From Periplaneta americana (taxonomy: Eukaryota > Arthropoda > Insecta > Blattodea > Blattidae), in assembly GCF_040183065.1 (NCBI RefSeq), contig NC_091120.1:179453396-179517395 (forward strand): a DNA stretch of 64,000 nucleotides, in the 5' to 3' direction. The position numbers and the translations under genes were made by a program. This document shows, piece by piece, positions 1 through 11,788 of the stretch (positions are counted from its first letter, which is position 1; each line of letters begins with the position of its first letter). The notes under the pieces were generated by a model. The model was not told the DNA's origin. It saw nothing but the letters and a program-made list of their open reading frames with translations, and searched no databases.

Positions 1-9
1 TTAAAAGAC

Positions 10-312
10 GACTTGAGTTATATTTTGCTGTTTAGACAACTTGAGTTATATTTTACTGTTTAGACAACTTGAGTTATATTTTGCTGTTTAGACAACTTGA
101 GTTATATTTTGCTGTTTAGACAACTTGAGTTATATTTTACTGTTTAGACAACTTGAGTTATATTTTGCTGTTTAGACAACTTGAGTTACATTTTATTGTT
201 TAGACAACTTGAGTTATATTTTGCTGTTTAGGCAACTTGAGTTATATTTTGCTGTTTAGACAACTTGAGTTATATTTTGCTGTTTAGACAACTTGAGTTA
301 TATTTTACTGTT
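10..312. repeat. 28-bp tandem array, about 11 copies
   Basis: A head-to-tail repeat of about 28 bp runs from the window edge; its core is ACTTGAGTTATATTTTGCTG. Copies differ by single substitutions (TTGCTG versus TTACTG, TTATATT versus TTACATT). It may continue left of the window. No spacer sequence separates the units. Confidence 0.95.
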
Positions 313-1019
313 TGGATTAAAATATTGAGTTTCTGAATGAAACTAAAGAAACATGTAGTAATAATATAATTACAATTATCCTTAAGTTGATATCCGCTTA
401 TATTTTTATTACATAGAAAGAGTGGTGCGTTTTAGAAGAGGCAGTTCAAATACTGACACCCTTTAACACAATAATCACAATCCTGTCCGGTGAGAATCTG
501 AATAAATTATTTTGGACAGTAAACTTTAACCCATTGATAGCCCACGTTTCTTTTGTGCCATTGTGAAGCTCTCTTGATATATTTTACGTTAAACTAAACC
601 GATTAGAATAATAATTGACAAACACTGTTTGCGATTAAACGAGAGTTTCTAGAACTACAGTATAAATGTTTTCATTAGGTACTGACATGAAACTAATACG
701 GCTTTCCACATATACTATGAATTTCAAAACTAGAAAAAAATCTGTCAGCTAACGTAGCACTTCAAGCAAAACAAGAGAAGAAAAGAGCCGAAGAGAGAGA
801 GAGAGATTAACATAAAAGAGAGAATATACAACAACAAATTAGAACTAATTTTAAAAGATACGCGGACGTCAGCGGACTCGAATCACTACCTGATCCGATT
901 AAAGGAATGCTCAGCGGAAAGTGTATGTCTGCGCCACAGCACATATACAACCTGCGCTGCACCAATCGGAGATAACCGGAGGTCTCCGATTGAAAGCGCG
1001 CAAACAACCGTCCGGAGAA
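313..1019. other. unassigned AT-rich stretch
   Basis: No coding homology or terminal repeats recognised. A short (GA)n run lies near 796-806. The only open frames are short and unlike known families. Confidence 0.5.
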
Positions 1020-1539
1020 AACCTAATCATAAGCAGCAGTACTTGTAATGCCTCACTTCGACTATTGTGATGTTTTATATAGCGACCTAAGTGCTGAACT
1101 TTCTCAAAAACTTCAACGTGTACATGTCTGAGTCCGATTTATTTTCAATATCCGCTGACATGATCATATATCGGAATATTTTCTACGACTCTCCTGGCTC
1201 CGCTTGCAAGATCGACGTTTAATACATTCTTTTTGCATGCTATATCGAATTATACATGATTCCACACTCAACTACCTTGCCTCTCAGTTTACTCTCCTAG
1301 CTTCACATCATAATCGTAATACACGTTCACAGCACAATCTGTTGCTATCAATACCACGTCATCAGACATCTCTGTAATCAATCAAGTTCTTTCTCAATGG
1401 CCATGGCCCGCTCATGGAATTCGCTGCCGCTGGAAATCAGGGGTAGTCTTAGTCCTCAGTTGTTTAAAATTAGGTTGTTTAGAAATATTTTAAATCACAG
1501 AATTCATTCTTTTAGGTATAATTATAATGATAATAATTA

Positions 1540-1574
<35 letters not shown>

Positions 1575-2025
1575 TTACACAGTCATTACTTTATTTTTCC
1601 ATTAACACTAATATCTAGATAATTGTCATTGTCTCAATGTAACACTTGCTCTGCTGATCATAGTCTACTAATTGTACTATTCCTTTAGTTGTGAGATTAT
1701 ATTCATATGTATTAATTCTTTTCTTTTAAGTTAATACTTGTATACTACTTTGTATTTTCCTGTTTGTGATTATGTATTCAGTCTCTTTGTATTATATATA
1801 TATTTTTTATTATTATTATTTTAAAGTTAATACTGATTGTGTATATGTATTCAATCTCCCTTTTTTTTACTTTATTATGTTTATTATTATTTTAAGTTAA
1901 TATTTGTATACCGGTATGTATTTTTCTGTATGTGATTTGATCCTGGTTTAGTAGAAGAGAAGGCCTCATGGCCTTAACTCTGCCAGAGAAAATAAAACTA
2001 TTATTATTGTTATTGTTATTATAGC
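1020..2025 (+). mobile_element. 5'-truncated jockey/CR1-like LINE, 3' end
   Basis: The translation from about 1050 has the typical end of a jockey/CR1-like reverse transcriptase: PHFDYCDVLYSDL, then a run with RLSWLRLQDRRLIHSF, then SWNSLPLEIRGSLSPQLFK near 1412-1470. An in-frame stop (near 1128), a second (near 1152) and a frameshift near 1380-1390 kill the frame, so only the thumb/C-terminal part survives. The 3' UTR carries a GC-rich hairpin (1957-1980) and ends in AATAAAACTA followed by a (TTATTG)n-type tail at about 2000-2022. The element is inactive. The clade assignment is by remembered protein pattern and is less certain than the LINE call itself. Confidence 0.85.
1957..1980 (+). other. 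3'-UTR hairpin of LINE
   Basis: AAGGCC (1960-1965) pairs perfectly with GGCCTT (1970-1975) around a TCAT loop; GAG (1957-1959) and CTC (1978-1980) extend the stem past an AA bulge. It sits about 25 bases before the simple-repeat tail, where LINE reverse transcriptases recognise their RNA in studied systems; the role here is inferred. Confidence 0.6.
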
Positions 2026-2433
2026 TAGACTTACGAAATTTTCAGGCTAACTTACGAAATGTATAATAATGCTACTCTACTACATTTATTGAAATATATT
2101 AAGATTATTCTCACCTACATTTTATTATATGGAAGAAAATAACTTTTAAATTATTAAAAATGTAATTATGCCCAAGATCCTAATATTTAAACGAACGGTT
2201 TGTCTGTTAAATGTGCAGAAATTTGATCCGAACTAATATAACATTGTACAATTCTTTTGTAGAACGAAAAGTTACATTTGTTCGAATGAAGTTTCTGCAC
2301 ATTTAAAGGACAAAACTAAAATTCTTTCAATCATTTATCATGATAATACACTGATATCTTAAACTGAATGAGCATAGGATATCGGTAATAAAGGTAACAA
2401 ACCAATTTCATCTATACTACAAATTAAAATGCA
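2026..2433. other. unassigned stretch with an inverted repeat
   Basis: Imperfect inverted repeat: arm 2201-2232 (contains TTAAATGTGCAGAAA) and arm 2280-2311 (contains TTTCTGCACATTTAA), loop about 47 bases. No coding homology seen; this could be the remains of a small foldback element. Confidence 0.45.
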
Positions 2434-3227
2434 TAATTCTGATTGTTCCGATATAAATTGCAATTGTTCAGTTATTAATGAAGTTAATGAGGTTAAATAC
2501 TTAGATATAATTATTGATAACATTTAAAATGGAGTAATCATATTCATTTTATTTGTAATAAATTACGTAAAACATTATGTTACTTTGTTATTCTAAGAAA
2601 TATTTTGTCAATTAACTGTTTACGCATAATTTATTTAGCATTATTTCAATCTATATTTATGTATGGTATTATAGGTTGGGATGGAACTTATAAATCCAAC
2701 CTTTATCCGTTAATTTTACTACAGAAAAAAGTATTAAAAATTTGTTTAAAAAATCAGAAACATTACTCAACTGAATTGTTGTTAAACATTTCAAAGCTTT
2801 CAACATTAAACAAATGTATTATTTTATTTTCATAGAAATTTTAATAACTTTGAAAGGTATATACATAAATATAGAACTAAAAATATGAATTCTCTGCGTT
2901 TGTCTGAATCAAAATGTAAAACCAATGCAGCTTTTTATCATAGCATGAATCAAGGTCCCAGATTATTAAACAAATTTTATTCCAATAATATTTCAACCAC
3001 GAATCCTCTCCAAATTAATAAAAAATATAAAAAAATTGTATTGGAGTTATAGTTTGGGTTTAAACATATTAAACACTATGTAATCTGTATTCACTCTCAA
3101 TTTTAATTTTATTTTTGTCTGTATTTGAATCCCCTCCTGAGCACGAGTCTTACTCATTCAGGAGTGGACTAGATTATCTTTCATTATATTTATTAATTTG
3201 TATTCATTTCAAACTTACTAGCAATAA

Positions 3228-3286
<59 letters not shown>

Positions 3287-3287
3287 A
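2434..3287 (+). mobile_element. second decayed LINE (jockey-superfamily), 3' end
   Basis: Translated blocks read in order: EVKYLDIIIDN (about 2490-2522), KWSNHIHFICNKLRKT, then LALFQSIFMYGIIGWDGTYK (about 2635-2694) followed by LYPLILLQKKVLKIC, and a terminal block with MNQGPRLLNKFYSNN that stops at 3052. This is the connection/C-terminal region of a jockey-superfamily reverse transcriptase. A frameshift near 2525 and another near 2835 break it. The 3' UTR holds the CTCCTGA/TCAGGAG hairpin and the element ends in an (AATA)n tail at about 3222-3287. Only the 3' third is present, as expected for 5'-truncated LINE insertions. Confidence 0.85.
3134..3164 (+). other. conserved LINE 3' hairpin, copy 1
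   Basis: Stem CTCCTGA (3134-3140) with TCAGGAG (3158-3164), asymmetric internal loop GCAC/AT, upper stem GAGT/ACTC, loop CTT. Matching architecture with different stem bases occurs at 39780-39812 and, on the minus strand, at 42258-42286. Confidence 0.8.
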
Positions 3288-4456
3288 ATATCAATGACTT
3301 TCCCAGAACACGCTATGAAATGTTTCATATAAAACAATTTTTATCTCGAAAAGGAAGCAAAAACGAGCAAAACTGTATTAAACTTTTTTGTTTGGAATAT
3401 CTCAAAGAATAACCCCCTGAAATTAATGACGTTACTTACGGTTCTCTCTGTGAAGACGAAGGAAATTTTTTGAAAGATGTAAGAAACAATTGGGCCTGCC
3501 AAAGTTTTGAACAATTCACAAAGATTATAATGATGGTGGGTAGGTTTGCAACACTGAATGGACGTAAGGCACTCTGAGAAAGCAGCGCTTGAGTACAAAG
3601 CGAAGGGGGTTCCTAGTCTTGACCCAAGGGTCACTATCGTCTCTCTCGCAAATTGGCTCAAGTGCGCACTGCACTTCCGAACTCTCCCTATAACAAGGAT
3701 TAAATTTTCCCTTGGCACCCTTCACTCGCCCTGCGTTACAGACTTGTGACGCCGTGAGAGTTCCCAAACTGTGACTTGTAGCTAGTGTTCAACGTCGCAG
3801 TAAAAATCTACAAGAACAATCAGTGTTATGAGATTGTAGTTTATCTGTGAGCCCCGTGAGAGAGTAAATAACTTCCTACAACGGAGAGAAACGCTCCAGC
3901 AGTGTTGCCAACCTCTTTAGATAAAAAATCCCTAAAATTCTTCCTATTTTATCGTTAGATTCCAGTAAAAATCCCTAATTTCAAAGTATAATTTCAGCTT
4001 AAAGCTGCTGTTTGTTTACGACGACTGTCGCCTGGAGTTGCTAGCAGTTAAAATGAATCCGCACGGTTTCTTTACATCGATGATCGCCAACGTAGATCGT
4101 TGGACGCGACGTAGATCGCTGGACGTTGCTTCTGAATAATCAATAATCGATATTTAGAGAAGGTCATGTAGAAATATTGAATCGAGTTACGGCAGCAAAA
4201 CAAATACTTTTTTTTATCTGTGGCAGTTAAATACGGAACACTTTCATTATCGACGTTTTTGTAAGAAAATTTGAGTTAAAATTCGCTGAAAAATGTAGGC
4301 CTATTGAGTGAGATTGAATCAAGGGAATTAACAAAGAATGAACACTATTCTATTGCCTTTAAACAATGTTTGTTCATTACAATGTATTTACGTCTCTTGG
4401 CAGTACTTTGCACTGCACATTTTAAACATTTATACAAATCAAAACAATAATCTCAA
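3288..4456. other. unassigned stretch
   Basis: No family recognised. A minus-strand open frame at 3341-3718 (125 codons) overlaps other open frames on both strands and shows no recognised domain. A short direct repeat CGTAGATCG occurs twice at about 4091-4119. The stretch 3905-3985 has the repeated phrase AAAAATCCCTAA. Confidence 0.4.
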
Positions 4457-4700
4457 GACCACCTCTGTGGTGTAGGGGTCAACATGCTGGTCTCTCTCTT
4501 ACGCAGAGGGCCCGGGTTCGATTCCCAGATGGGTTGAGTTTCGTGATTGAGGTTTTTTCTGGGTTTTCCCTCAACCCTAAGGCAAATGCCAGGAAATTCG
4601 GGCCACAACATCCCTGAATATCACCGGGCTCATTCATCACCGAAATCATATTCATAACAAATCAGTAATACATATACAGTCGCCATCTAGTTCATGACAA
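4457..4700 (+). mobile_element. tRNA-headed SINE, divergent head type
   Basis: The head (about 4457-4535) is tRNA-like: GTGGTGTAGGGGTCAACATG resembles a Pol III A box, and GGGTTCGATTCCC (4513-4525) is a B box. The body then carries GATTGAGGTTTTTTCTGGG and TTTTCCCTCAACCC, followed by GCAAATGCCAGG and a CTCATTCATCACCG block. The same ordered blocks occur in the three other SINEs here (7.2, 18.0 and 52.8 kb), although the tRNA heads differ. The 3' limit is approximate and no clear target duplication was found. Confidence 0.8.
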
Positions 4701-4794
4701 TAGAACCAGTCTCAACAATAGTACACAGGCCTTCGGATTTCACACAGAAGATTAACTCGCGATATGACCAGAGATGTTAAAAGCGGGTATAAAT

Positions 4795-5445
4795 AACAGC
4801 GAGATAATAGTAATATGCGTTACAAGAGCGGTATGTTGAAGTTTTCATGTTCGAGGAAAAGTTTGAAAAAGCGAAACGTAGTTGAAAGAAAACATACCAC
4901 TCGTGTATCGTACATTATTTTGTGCGAAGATCGTGTATTACATACCGGAAAGAGGAATTTCTAATTAGTTGCAATGAAATCTCCATCTTGGTTTCTGTTC
5001 AACGACAGCAAATTTGTAAAACAAAAATATCTAGCTTCAACATTGTTGCTTTAAAATGTTTTCTGTGTTTACTATACTCCAGCAGGCCGTGATATATGTC
5101 TCCCCCCCCCCCAGTCTATAAATGCGAACTTAAAACAAACGGTAAGGTTATGTAATGATTTTTGCACATATTTAAAAACAATAATTAACAGTGCAATTTA
5201 GGTGAAATTGCAGTGGTAAGTTTCCAATTTATAATATTATTACTATATTGAACTTCTCTAAAAATAATATGTTAAAAGTCTAAAGCAGTAAAATCAATAT
5301 GTCACTTAAGCGGTAAGAAGAGGGAAATTGTTATGTGTGTTAGGTTGGCAATACTGAATGTGGAATTTTACACTTTCCGCGGATTGGTTTTGTGCGGAAA
5401 CCAAGCAAATACGCACGATCTCGCACAAAAATAATTTCAACATTA
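4795..5445 (+). repeat. dispersed 0.65-0.7 kb repeat, copy 1
   Basis: This segment recurs in reverse orientation at about 55530-56237. Shared landmarks in order: CGTTACAAGAGCGGTATGTT, CTCCATCTTGGTTTCTGTTC, TTTACTATACTCCAGCAGGC, CAGTGCAATTTAGGTGAAAT, CGCACGATCTCGCAC. There is no open frame and no terminal inverted repeat, so the class is unknown. A poly-C run (about 5102-5113) is private to this copy. Confidence 0.85.
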
Positions 5446-6907
5446 ATTCATGAAGTAAACATCAGTTAAAGATATTGATTTTTACATTCTGAAATAAAGT
5501 TTGATTAAAATTAATGTGGGATTTTTGCGAGTCCCGACAAAAAATTATGGGGACATCGGACATCTAGGCCAAAAAGGGGACTGTCCCGTTACAGTTTCTT
5601 CCCTTTATAATAGGCATGCTGAATACAGATATCTTCCTCTTCTAGAATAAATGATATATTCAGAATCTTGGATTCATTCCTATACATTTTTCTGCAAACT
5701 CCTTGACCCATGTTAACTATTTTACATGACCATCTGTAGTAGATGAAAAGGATGAAACAAAACAAATGAGAATTGACAGCAATGTACGCTGATAAAGAAA
5801 TCACTTCCTGGCGATTATCGTCGTAGTTTAAGACTGATTGGTAATCTTTATTAACGTAACTTATAACTATGGGGCGGACGTTGATGAAAAGTCATCGTCT
5901 TATTTTTCACATTAGGACGATGCCTATTAATATAGAAATCCTTTCTATGTCAATATCAATGTAAAAATAATTTCTTATATTGAAGTTTTGTATTTTCTTA
6001 TGTTTTTGAACTAATAGGTCATTTCTTCATATTTTTTTCGGCATTTTTTGGTCATTTTTAATACTTTTAAGAACTTCTAGATAATTTGGAATGCATTTTA
6101 CTTTCTTCTTTGTAGATAGGTCTGTTAAATCATTTTCTAAGCAAATAGATCAGTAGTAATTACCTACTGAATAAGTTAATAACAGTTAAGTTTGAGTTTT
6201 GTAGTTTGGAACAGACTCTATAGTCCATCCCTCATTCCACTGAAGGCTTCACTTCACACAACGGAATTAATATGAAATGCTTGACAACAGCTTAGTTTAA
6301 GTGAGGGCTGTGACCACTACTGTTCTTTTATCTATACGAGGGTGTCTTTAGAATTTATTTTTGGAAGGGGGGAAACTTACACCATGTCCTGGACAGGATG
6401 TGGTTTGGAAGAGATGTCTACTGAAGTAGAATGCACGTTACGCCCACAATTTGTTTTGTCATTCACACTCCCTCATCTGGAATATCTGGCAACAAAAGTG
6501 AAGCGCGGGAGGAGGAGACGGAGAATGAAGGCACTGACATGGACCACCCCTGATTGAAACACATTGTAAACCTTCATTAAAATCTATAGTTTTCTCTTAA
6601 AACCTTCATTTTGTTGCATGTTCTTTTCCTTTATCTTAGCCAAATTCCAGGAAGTTGCCTCCTCTCTCCGAGATTTGCAAGGCAGTCATTGAAACAAGGT
6701 GACTAATTTTTAAGAAGTTGTGGCGCGAGTATGGCGAATAATATTTAAATGCCATTTTCTTTTAATTTTATGTCATTTTTTCATTAGTTTAAGGGCATTT
6801 AATGAACATTTTAAGTAGATTTTTAGGTCGTCAACATCCGCCCCTTCTTATAACAAAAATAACACAATTAATCAGCCTATATAAGCATTTTGTTATTAAA
6901 TTTCACA
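5446..6907. other. unassigned stretch
   Basis: AT-rich with no recognised domain. Two small open frames (5589-5804 minus, 6342-6557 plus) look like chance. The phrase GGCATTTTTTGGTCATTTTT (near 6041-6060) is loosely echoed near 6750-6790. Confidence 0.4.
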
Positions 6908-7196
6908 GATAATAGAGGTTCGAAATGAATGAGGAACAGCCAGCAGAAGTGGATAAGGAAAAAAAAGAATACCTACAATCCTACCATTCCATATTATTAC
7001 CTCCAAAAGTAAAAGAGCTTGAAGTAATCGGACTTCTGGTTGGAGCAAGAGGTACCGCTACTCTCTTCATGAAAGATGTGTTTAAGAGGCTTGGAATACC
7101 TACATCTATTATTCCGATTGCAACTTTAGCTGCATTGAAAGGATCAATTGCTCTCCTGAAGCATCACCTATATTCGAAATGCAACCAAGTTCATTA
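6908..7196 (+). pseudogene. C-terminus of R2-like LINE polyprotein
   Basis: The open frame ends with EVIGLLVGARGTATLF and ALKGSIALLKHHLYSK, and shares the block QPAEV plus VGARGT with the fragment at 16.4-16.7 kb. In R2-like LINEs with a C-terminal restriction-like endonuclease this is the extreme C-terminus. About 90 codons remain open; the reverse transcriptase and the nuclease core are absent. The left border is approximate: the frame is preceded by TTTCACAG, which may be chance. SINE copy A follows about 20 bases after the stop. Confidence 0.75.
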
Positions 7197-7218
7197 GCAT
7201 TCTTTACTTTTTTGTGAC

Positions 7219-7483
7219 TTTTTATTTTTTATTTTATTGGGTTATTTTACGACGCTGTATCAACATCTAGGTTATTTAGCGTCTGAATGATATGAAGGTG
7301 ATAATGCCGGTGAAATGAGTCAGGGGCCCAGCACAGAAAGTTACCCAGCATTTGCTCGTATTGGGTTGAGGGAAAACCCCGGAAAAAACCTCAACCAGGT
7401 AACTTGCCCCGACCGGGAATCGAACCCGGGCCACCTGGTTTCATAGCCAGACGCGCTGACCGTTACTCCACAGGTGTGGACAG
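7219..7483 (-). mobile_element. SINE copy A (tRNA-headed)
   Basis: Minus-strand SINE with head at the right: B box GGGTTCGATTCCC, then GGTTGAGGTTTTTTCCGGGG, TTTTCCCTCAACCC, GCAAATGCTGGGTAACTTTC and the 3' block ending GTTGATACAGCGTCGTAAAA. It is flanked by CTTTTTTGTGAC (7207-7218) and CTTTTTTGTAAC (7484-7495), a 12-bp target duplication with one difference. It resembles SINE families described from termites and cockroaches; I do not assign a name. Confidence 0.92.
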
Positions 7484-7495
7484 CTTTTTTGTAAC

Positions 7496-8227
7496 ACTTG
7501 CCTCTCTAAAACTAGTTATATTTCCACCAATCACAAAATGTATTTGCAGCTATGTACTTGTAGGAGTTTCATTGTCAAAACAAAATTAATGGTTCACTGA
7601 ACTTGTAAACATTTATATGGTTAAGTACTCTTTGTCGCTTGTGGCAGCTCACGAATAGTGAGAAGATTTCTAAATTAATATATTAGAATGAAGCGTCAAT
7701 CCACAAGTTCATTGTCAATAACAAGGCAATTTGAACGTTGTATAATTTGGCTTTGCTGTACTTCGATTTACATCATTAAATTTCGTCTGAAACAGTGTCG
7801 TTAAAACGAGTGAGCCTAGCATAGTTGCCTCTCCTCATAAGTCACAATTTAAGATCGTCTCCATTAGCAACCATTCATATCTCAGAAACAATCTCAAGGG
7901 AGGATCCTTCCGCCTATAGCAGCTTGCCAGAAAATTGGTCCCCTGTTACGCTCACTGCCATCTTGAAAGCGATAATGTGGCTTAAGCACTTGAAACTCGA
8001 CACTGAGGAAGTCGGTTTCGTCGTTTTGTTGCCCTACAGAGGAAATAGCTCCAGAAAGCGGATGCCGCCGATAATGTTGCTGAGACTTATAACTTCTCAA
8101 AGCTTTCTTCCACGTTAGTCACGCAGAGATCTAGGGAAGTGCCGCATGTCATCGCTAAACGACAACCCGCGCTTACCAAGTATATGCTGCGGAAAGAAGC
8201 TCCTTTCCAGCCGTAATAAATTTCATA
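7496..8227. other. unassigned stretch
   Basis: GC content rises near 7850-8200 and both strands are open (7825-8118 plus, 7894-8100 minus) without recognised domains. I cannot tell a lost element from chance. Confidence 0.35.
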
Positions 8228-10440
8228 CTTACTTACTTACTGGCTTTTAAAGAACCCGGAGGTTCATTGCCGCCCTCACATAAGCCCGCCATTGGTCCCT
8301 ATCCTGAGCAAGATTAATCCATTCTCTATCATCATATCCCACCTCCCTCGAAATCCATTTTAATATTATCTTCCCATCTACGTCTCGGCGTCCCCAAAGG
8401 TCTTTTTTCCTCTGGCCTCCCAACTAACACTCTATATGGGCTATTCCATCTCAAATCGACCGAAATATAGAGAAAATTGACCTTGCAATTTTTAAATACA
8501 ATGAAACTTTTTCCGTTCGTAGACAACTGTGATATAATGCTTTGTGCAAAGTTTGAGGCATCAGAACTTCATAGTGTTTAAATTAAAAATATTTAAATTT
8601 ATTGTATTTTCATAAAATTAGCAACTTTAGTGGCTCCGAAACCCTTTCACACAATGATCAAAATCATGGTTTATTTTGATGCTGAGAAGTTAAAGTTTAT
8701 ATTGACATGTAAACAGTTTTTCTTACTTTTTATGGAAATGGAGAAATTTAGATTTTCCTTCATTACGACGCCTTTGGCAACGAAAAAATATTTTTAAAAT
8801 ATATGGTTAGATTCCGCATTGAAAGTACAAATAAACACATATTTATTACTGGTGGTACGTTGATAAGAAAGTATTGAAAATATCAAATAAAGAAAATAAA
8901 TAGTACGCGCGTGAACTAACCAGCTGACTGTGAGACGGGAGCTTAGCCGAGACAAGCAAGGCCAGGAGACAAGCGCGTGATGTTTCCTCTAGCAGTCGTG
9001 GCTGTGCTATCTTTATCACAAGTTTTCATAAACACAGGAGTAAAATGACGCCCAATGCTCCCTTATCTTCAGCTCTCGGCCAGTGCGTGGGGTACTGCGC
9101 CGTTCAAGTCAAGGCGTGTGAAAATAATCTATTTAATACTCTCGTAACTTACTGCCGTACCACTAAGCAAACAATCCCGAATCCCTCTTAATAATGCAAG
9201 GTTTTTTCGCAATATTTTTTTACATTTTTACAAATGATCAAAACGCCTAAAAACAAGTAAAATCAGATTATCTGTCTCCCTGTGTACAATAAAAATAAGG
9301 ATTACTTCTTAACATAACCTACCAAATGTCAGCTTCAAAATAAGCTCTCGTTCAATGTTCTGCAGTAAATAGTTCCAGAGTTCTGAGCGCTGAAATAGGC
9401 TTGTTTTTATAAAATACGCTAAATTTGTGGCTCAATAATACGAAAACCGTTTGACTTTCGATGTATATTTTTGAAAATGCACTCCCCTCAGCACCTTGTA
9501 TAAGTAGGGCAAAAATTAGAGTATAAAAAAATGCGAGGTTTTTTACTGATCGATTTCATATGGAATAGCCCACATGCATTTCTGGATTCGCCCATACGTG
9601 CTACATGCCCTGCCCATTTCAAACGTCTGGATTTAATGTTCCTAATTACGTCAGGTGAAGAATACAATGCGTGCAGTTCTGCGTTGTGTAACTTTCTCCA
9701 TTCTCCTGTAACTTCATCCCTCTTAGCCCCAAATATATTCCTAAGCACCTTATTCCCAAACAACCTTAATATCTGTTCCTCTCTCAAAGTGAGAGTCCAA
9801 GTTTCACAGCCATACAAAACAACCGGTAATATAACTGTTTTATAAATTCTAATTTTCAGATTTTTTGACAGCAGACTAGATGACAAAAGCTTCTCAATAG
9901 AATAATAACAGGCATTTCCCATATTTATTCTGCGTTTAATTTCCTCCCGATACTGTTGCTCCAAGATATTTGAATTTTTCAACCTCTTCGAAGGATAAAT
10001 TTCCAAAATTTATAGTTCCATTTCGTACAATATTCTGATCACGAGACATAATCATATAAGTTACTTAGTCTTTTCGGGATTTACTTCCAACCCTATTGTT
10101 TTACTTCCTTCAAGTAGAATTTCCGCGTTTTCCTTAATCATTTGTGGATTTTCTCCTGACATATTCACGTAATCCGCATAGACAAGAAGCTGATGTAACC
10201 CGTTCAATTCCAAACCCTGTCTATTATCATGAACTTTCCTAATGGCATATTCTAGAGCAAAGTTAAAAAGTAAAGGTGATAGTGCATCTCCCTGCTTTAG
10301 CCCACAGTGAATTGGAAAAGCATCAGATAGAAACTGACCTATGCGGACTGTGCTGTAAGTTTCACTGAGACACATTTTAATTAATCGAAGTAGTTTCTTG
10401 GGAATACCAAATTCAATATGAATATTATTCAGCAAAATTC
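8228..10440 (-). mobile_element. (TAAG)n-tailed LINE, split by a DNA transposon
   Basis: A minus-strand LINE whose 3' end lies at 8228-8250 with a TTACTTACTTACT tail. Coding pieces are 8250-8437 (RPLGTPRRRWEDNIKM) and 9572-10440. The latter reads [20 protein letters not shown] (RT motif), [24 protein letters not shown], then LPVVLYGCETWTLTL and RLKWAGHVARMGESRNA. The catalytic YADD box reads YADY: one aspartate codon GAC is TAC. A break near 10006-10061 shifts the frame. The 1134-bp insertion at 8438-9571 separates the two halves exactly, so the LINE is the older resident. This is the best preserved of six family members in the window. Confidence 0.92.
8438..9571. mobile_element. 1.13-kb non-autonomous TIR element inside the LINE
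   Basis: The ends form an inverted repeat: left GGGCTATTCCATCTCAAATC, right (reverse complement) GGGCTATTCCATATGAAATC. Removing it rejoins the LINE sequence (CTATATGCATTTCTGG as in the 13.2-kb copy), so the insertion is demonstrated. Flanks ATAT and ACAT suggest a 4-bp target duplication with one change. No open frame of note; superfamily not determined. Confidence 0.85.
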
Positions 10441-10699
10441 AATAATATTTCTTATGAGCCAGTGTAATGCAAAAAGAATATAAAAAATTGACTTAGGTTT
10501 ATATCATCTTATAAAGTTTTCCTACTGCATGATTGTACTAGAATTTAGTTTACGGCGGTTTTTTTTATCAGTAGACATCGAGTTCGATATCCCGCACATT
10601 TCTTCAGAATTGTAACTCACGAAACTGTTGTGGGACTTTAGAGTGTTCTTCACCTTCTGGTATTGAATCTAGCTCGTTATGTATTCAGCAATCTATATA

Positions 10700-11786
10700 C
10701 AGGGACATCATTTTATTTTTACTTCAATTTTTATTGTACCTGAGTTTTTTAATGTACTTCAGTCCTACCCCTTCTACTAATGAAGTTCAACCGACCTCCA
10801 CACAGAACCAAGGCCGCATATACAGTCATAGTAGCCTTACGGTGACAGTAAACAGTACGTTCCAAAAATTTGCTCGAGTTTTCCAGTGACGAAAGAGTTT
10901 TCCATATTGAATCATTTTCGGACAGGTACTGTAGTCTATTTGTCTACGGTATTCGGTTTCCCCCACCCGCTTCTATTCGCCTCTCTGTAAAGGCTAGTGG
11001 TTGGGCTGTCTTAGCTCTTTTCTGAAAACAATTTCTGTTAAGAATTGGACGTCTACGTAATATTATACAACTGTTTAAAATAACTTAAATAAAAGGACCT
11101 CGTTAAGTAATTAACTGTCACGTGATCTTCCCCCTTTCTACGACCCTGCGACGTAACACTTGTACGAACAGTAGATAGCATGTCTGAGTAATTTTATCTT
11201 TTCGGATCGGGCAGAAGTGAAGATAGAATTTACAGTACGTAAGGTATTCTTTTATAGAGTAGGTACAGAATTATTTCAACATGAGTTACTGGTACGAAGG
11301 ACGAAACTGGTAATTGGTATTAGGTGCAATAATATACACATTAGAACTGAAGCCTGTATCGAAATGAACGGCCACCATTTTCAAAAGAGTGTTTAACTAT
11401 CCATATTTGATTATTTTTCAATTTAACTTCATTGTCTATAGTGTAAGCTAATATGCTATAGACAGTATAATATGCACTGCATAATGAATATATCCGCATG
11501 GACAGCTCAGTTTGTGAGTAAAAACATTCACTTTTAATACTGTAGTGGATTTTGATTAAACAAAAACCTAATGAAAATTATCAAACTCAAAATCGCGATA
11601 TTTCCTAGTTTACGTAAATGGATGAACTACTTTTCTTCCCTTCTATACCTAGCAAAGTGATTTGTTTGTATATTACGCCAGTATCGAACTCCAGTCGTGG
11701 AAGGGGGTAGCAAATGGTGTTTATGGTTCTCAAAAGTATAGCCAGGTTAATATTAGAAATGTTAGTAAAAAAAAATGATGTCCCTG
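10700..11786 (+). mobile_element. mariner-type element copy 1 (CAGGGACATC family)
   Basis: Starts CAGGGACATCATTTTATTT and ends AATGATGTCCCTG, between TA dinucleotides (10698-10699, 11787-11788), the Tc1/mariner target. 1087 bp, no coding frame. Copies 2 and 3 (13963, 52419) are full-length relatives; copies 4 and 5 (28619, 59111) are in the opposite orientation. Copy 5 retains a transposase fragment, which ties the family to mariner. Confidence 0.93.
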
Positions 11787-11788
11787 TA

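Noticed and set aside
10-312. CRISPR-like 28-bp repeats
   Set aside because: Units are contiguous with no unique spacers, and the context is a eukaryotic repeat landscape. Likewise for the 30-, 54- and 100-bp arrays.
6342-6557. 71-codon basic frame ending in RGRRRRRMK
   Set aside because: Single isolated frame with no family resemblance and no context; probably chance.
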